A stretch of 64,000 nucleotides of DNA, taken from the NCBI RefSeq assembly GCF_014212315.1, contig NZ_JACKXE010000001.1, forward strand, positions 1,674,001 to 1,738,000, given 5' to 3'. Source of the stretch: Nocardioides luti (lineage in GTDB: Bacteria; Actinomycetota; Actinomycetes; Propionibacteriales; Nocardioidaceae). How positions within the stretch are numbered: position 1 is the first letter of the stretch; each line of letters opens with the position of its first letter. Of this stretch, positions 62,290 through 64,000 are shown piece after piece. The notes beneath the pieces were generated by a model. It was not told the origin of the DNA. It searched no databases and saw nothing but the letters and a program-made list of their open reading frames with translations. The position numbers were made by a program, and so were the translations under genes.

Positions 62290-63684
62290 TCAGGCGGAGG
62301 GGTGGGTCCCCTCGCGGAGGCTGGAGGCGGGGGCGCCGCGCAGGGAGGCGTCGAGCACCTCGATCGTGTGCGCCATCCCCATCGGGTGGCCGGAGCGCTC
62401 GATCGCGGCGGTGACCTGCATCAGGCACCCCGGGTTGGCGGTGACGAGCACGTCGGCACCGGTGGCCACGATGTTCGCGGCCTTGCGGTCCCCGAGCTCG
62501 CGGGCGGGCTCGGGGTTGAGGATGTTGTAGATCCCGGCCGAGCCGCAGCACAGCTCGCCCTCGGCGATCTCGCGCAGCTCGAGCCCGGGGATGCCGGTGA
62601 GCAGCGCGCGCGGCTGGGCGCGGACGCCCTGGGCGTGGGCCAGGTGGCAGGCGTCGTGGTAGGCCACGCTGAGCTCGAGCGGGTGCCGGGTCGCGACCGG
62701 GCCGAGCTCGTCGAGGATCTCGGAGACGTCGCGGACCTTCTCGGCGAAGGCGGTGGCGCGCTCGGCGTACGCCGGGTCGTCGCCGAGCAGCCGGGCGTAG
62801 TCCTTCATCGTCGACCCGCAGCCGGCCGCGTTGACGACGATCCGCTCGACGCCGGCCGCCTCGAAGGCGTCGACGATCGCCCGGGCGTAGTCCTGCGCCT
62901 CGGTCTCGCGGCCGTTGTGCACCGACAGCGCGCCGCAGCAGCCCTGCTTCGGCGGGACGACGACGTCGCAGCCCTCGGCCTGCAGGACCCGGGCGGTCGC
63001 GGAGTTCACGCCGGGGAAGAACGCGCCCTGGACGCAGCCGGTCAGCAGCCCGACGACGGCGCGCCGCTCGCCGGTGGCGGTGATCCGCGGCGGCAGCGGC
63101 TCGGGGCGGCCCAGGCGCGGGGCGAGGCTCTCCATCGCGGCGAGCTGCGGGGCCATCCGCTCCAGCAGCCCGGTGCGGCGCACCGCCCGGTCGAGGCCGG
63201 TTCGCTGCAGGACCCGGAGGGGTCCGCGCAGCAGCCGCAGGCGCTTGGGGTGCGGGAAGATCGCGAAGATCAGCCCGCGCAGCGCCTTGTCCTTGGGCGC
63301 CCGCTCGTGGTTGCGCTCGACCTGCGCGCGGGTCTGCTCGATGAGGGTGTCGTACTGCACGCCCGACGGGCACGCGGTCACGCAGGCCATGCAGCCCAGG
63401 CAGGCGTCCCAGTGCGACACCATCGCGTCGTCCATGGGCTCGCCCTCGAGCCCCTCCTTCATCAGGTAGATCCGGCCGCGCGGGGAGTCCATCTCCTCGC
63501 CCCACAGGACGTACGTCGGGCAGGTGGGCAGGCAGAAGCCGCAGTGCACGCAGTCGCCGATCAGGGCGGCGTCCGGCGGGTGGTGCTCGTCGAAGGCACC
63601 GCCGGCCACGGGCATGCCGAGGTCGATCACGGCGCCCATCTCGCCGAGCGTGCCGCCGGTGTCCTGCTGGGTCGTGTCGGTCAC
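62290..63684 (-). CDS. glcF: Glycolate/lactate oxidase iron-sulfur subunit (GlcF-like)
   Basis: This 464-aa protein has two 4Fe-4S motifs, CVHCGFCLPTCPTY and CLGCMACVTACPSG, then two Cys-rich CCG repeats (GCCGALSVHNG and CCGSAGIYN). Such subunits pass electrons from an FAD subunit that oxidises glycolate or lactate. GTG at 63684 overlaps the stop of the upstream FAD subunit by one base. The downstream permease suggests lactate or glycolate use; the sequence cannot tell them apart. Confidence 0.92.
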   Translation of the reverse strand: MTDTTQQDTGGTLGEMGAVIDLGMPVAGGAFDEHHPPDAALIGDCVHCGFCLPTCPTYVLWGEEMDSPRGRIYLMKEGLEGEPMDDAMVSHWDACLGCMACVTACPSGVQYDTLIEQTRAQVERNHERAPKDKALRGLIFAIFPHPKRLRLLRGPLRVLQRTGLDRAVRRTGLLERMAPQLAAMESLAPRLGRPEPLPPRITATGERRAVVGLLTGCVQGAFFPGVNSATARVLQAEGCDVVVPPKQGCCGALSVHNGRETEAQDYARAIVDAFEAAGVERIVVNAAGCGSTMKDYARLLGDDPAYAERATAFAEKVRDVSEILDELGPVATRHPLELSVAYHDACHLAHAQGVRAQPRALLTGIPGLELREIAEGELCCGSAGIYNILNPEPARELGDRKAANIVATGADVLVTANPGCLMQVTAAIERSGHPMGMAHTIEVLDASLRGAPASSLREGTHPSA

Positions 63685-64000
63685 TAGATGCCTCCCACGT
63701 AGCGGCCCGGCGAGAGCCGGTGGTCGGGGTCGAACTGGTCCTTGACGCGGCGCATCAGGTCGAGCGCGGGGACCGGGCCCCAGACGTCGACGGCGGCCTT
63801 CACCGCGGCGGGTGCGTCGACGACGACGGCGGTGCCGCCGTGGCTCGCGCACGCGGCGCGCAGCCGGTCGACCGCGGCCGCGACCTCCTCGGCCGGCCGG
63901 TCGGACGGCAGGGCGGCGTAGGCCACCCCGGCGCCGGCCGAGCCCCGGACCGAGGCACCGGCGGCGCCGGCCGCGGCCAGCACGTCGGTGAGGCCGGACA
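63684..64000 (-). CDS. FAD-linked oxidase subunit, C-terminal part (GlcE-like)
   Basis: About 104 C-terminal residues are visible; the rest lies outside the window. The end LMRRVKDQFDPDHRLSPGRY is the C-terminal signature of FAD-dependent glycolate/lactate oxidase subunits (LKxxFDPxxxLNPG pattern). The TAG stop overlaps the GTG of the Fe-S subunit gene by one base. It could be GlcE-like; a GlcD-GlcE fusion cannot be excluded because the start is missing. Confidence 0.75.
   Translation of the reverse strand, partial: SGLTDVLAAAGAAGASVRGSAGAGVAYAALPSDRPAEEVAAAVDRLRAACASHGGTAVVVDAPAAVKAAVDVWGPVPALDLMRRVKDQFDPDHRLSPGRYVGGI

Overview
The window is chromosomal DNA from a high-GC actinobacterium. 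Gene order, GTG/TTG starts, 4-nt overlaps, leaderless promoters and the Mce machinery fit Nocardioidaceae (Nocardioides-like), but the genus is inferred from gene content, not from a 16S gene. There is no rRNA gene, CRISPR array, transposase or phage gene. Almost everything is coding. The non-coding DNA is mostly repeat islands and regulatory gaps.

Layout. 1-4881 (+): a translationally coupled run of five genes: the end of one unknown gene, an Ala/Glu/Pro-rich coiled-coil protein, two lipoproteins (one a PstS-like binding protein with a coiled-coil arm) and a secreted protein with a duplicated domain. I cannot assign it to a known system. 4847-8363 (-): tandem-Nudix hydrolase, PlsC-type acyltransferase, geranylgeranyl/menaquinone-reductase-like flavoprotein, DUF4232-like secreted protein. 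8364-9066: repeat island and rpoC terminator. 9067-33385 (-): transcription and translation superlocus rpoC, rpoB, a complete mce operon (mceG-yrbEA-yrbEB-mceABCDEF-mas-mas), rplL, rplJ, a 2-hydroxyacid dehydrogenase, rplA, rplK, nusG, secE, tRNA-Trp. 33563-39924: aminotransferase, adenosine deaminase-like and membrane protein genes (+), then murB, hadB, hadA (-), a lipoprotein (+), rpmG, tRNA-Met and tRNA-Thr (-). 39955-43456: thioesterase-like, amidase, ROK regulator. 43564-47586 (+): Entner-Doudoroff operon zwf-edd-eda. 47587-48872: hairpin repeats, small membrane protein, tag. 48904-52519: LysR regulator divergent from thiolase plus CoA-transferase A/B. 52652-56161 (-): pirin and an FdhF/YdeP-like molybdo-oxidoreductase. 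56258-59723: divergent hmgA and an unknown gene coupled to fahA. 59752-64000 (-): FAD subunit, Fe-S subunit, lactate/glycolate permease and IclR regulator, in that transcription order.

How it fits together. hmgA and fahA break homogentisate down to fumarate and acetoacetate. The nearby CoA-transferase and thiolase can turn acetoacetate into two acetyl-CoA, so the cluster covers the lower tyrosine pathway and ketone-body salvage. No glutathione-type maleylacetoacetate isomerase is visible. An uncharacterised 293-aa protein sits exactly between hmgA and fahA and is the main candidate for an undescribed function. The rpoB-rpoC gap, the rplK-nusG gap and the inside of hmgA carry related imperfect palindromes with GGTTTCGAG-like and CTCCTCAACC-like ends. 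In hmgA the repeat is translated in frame.
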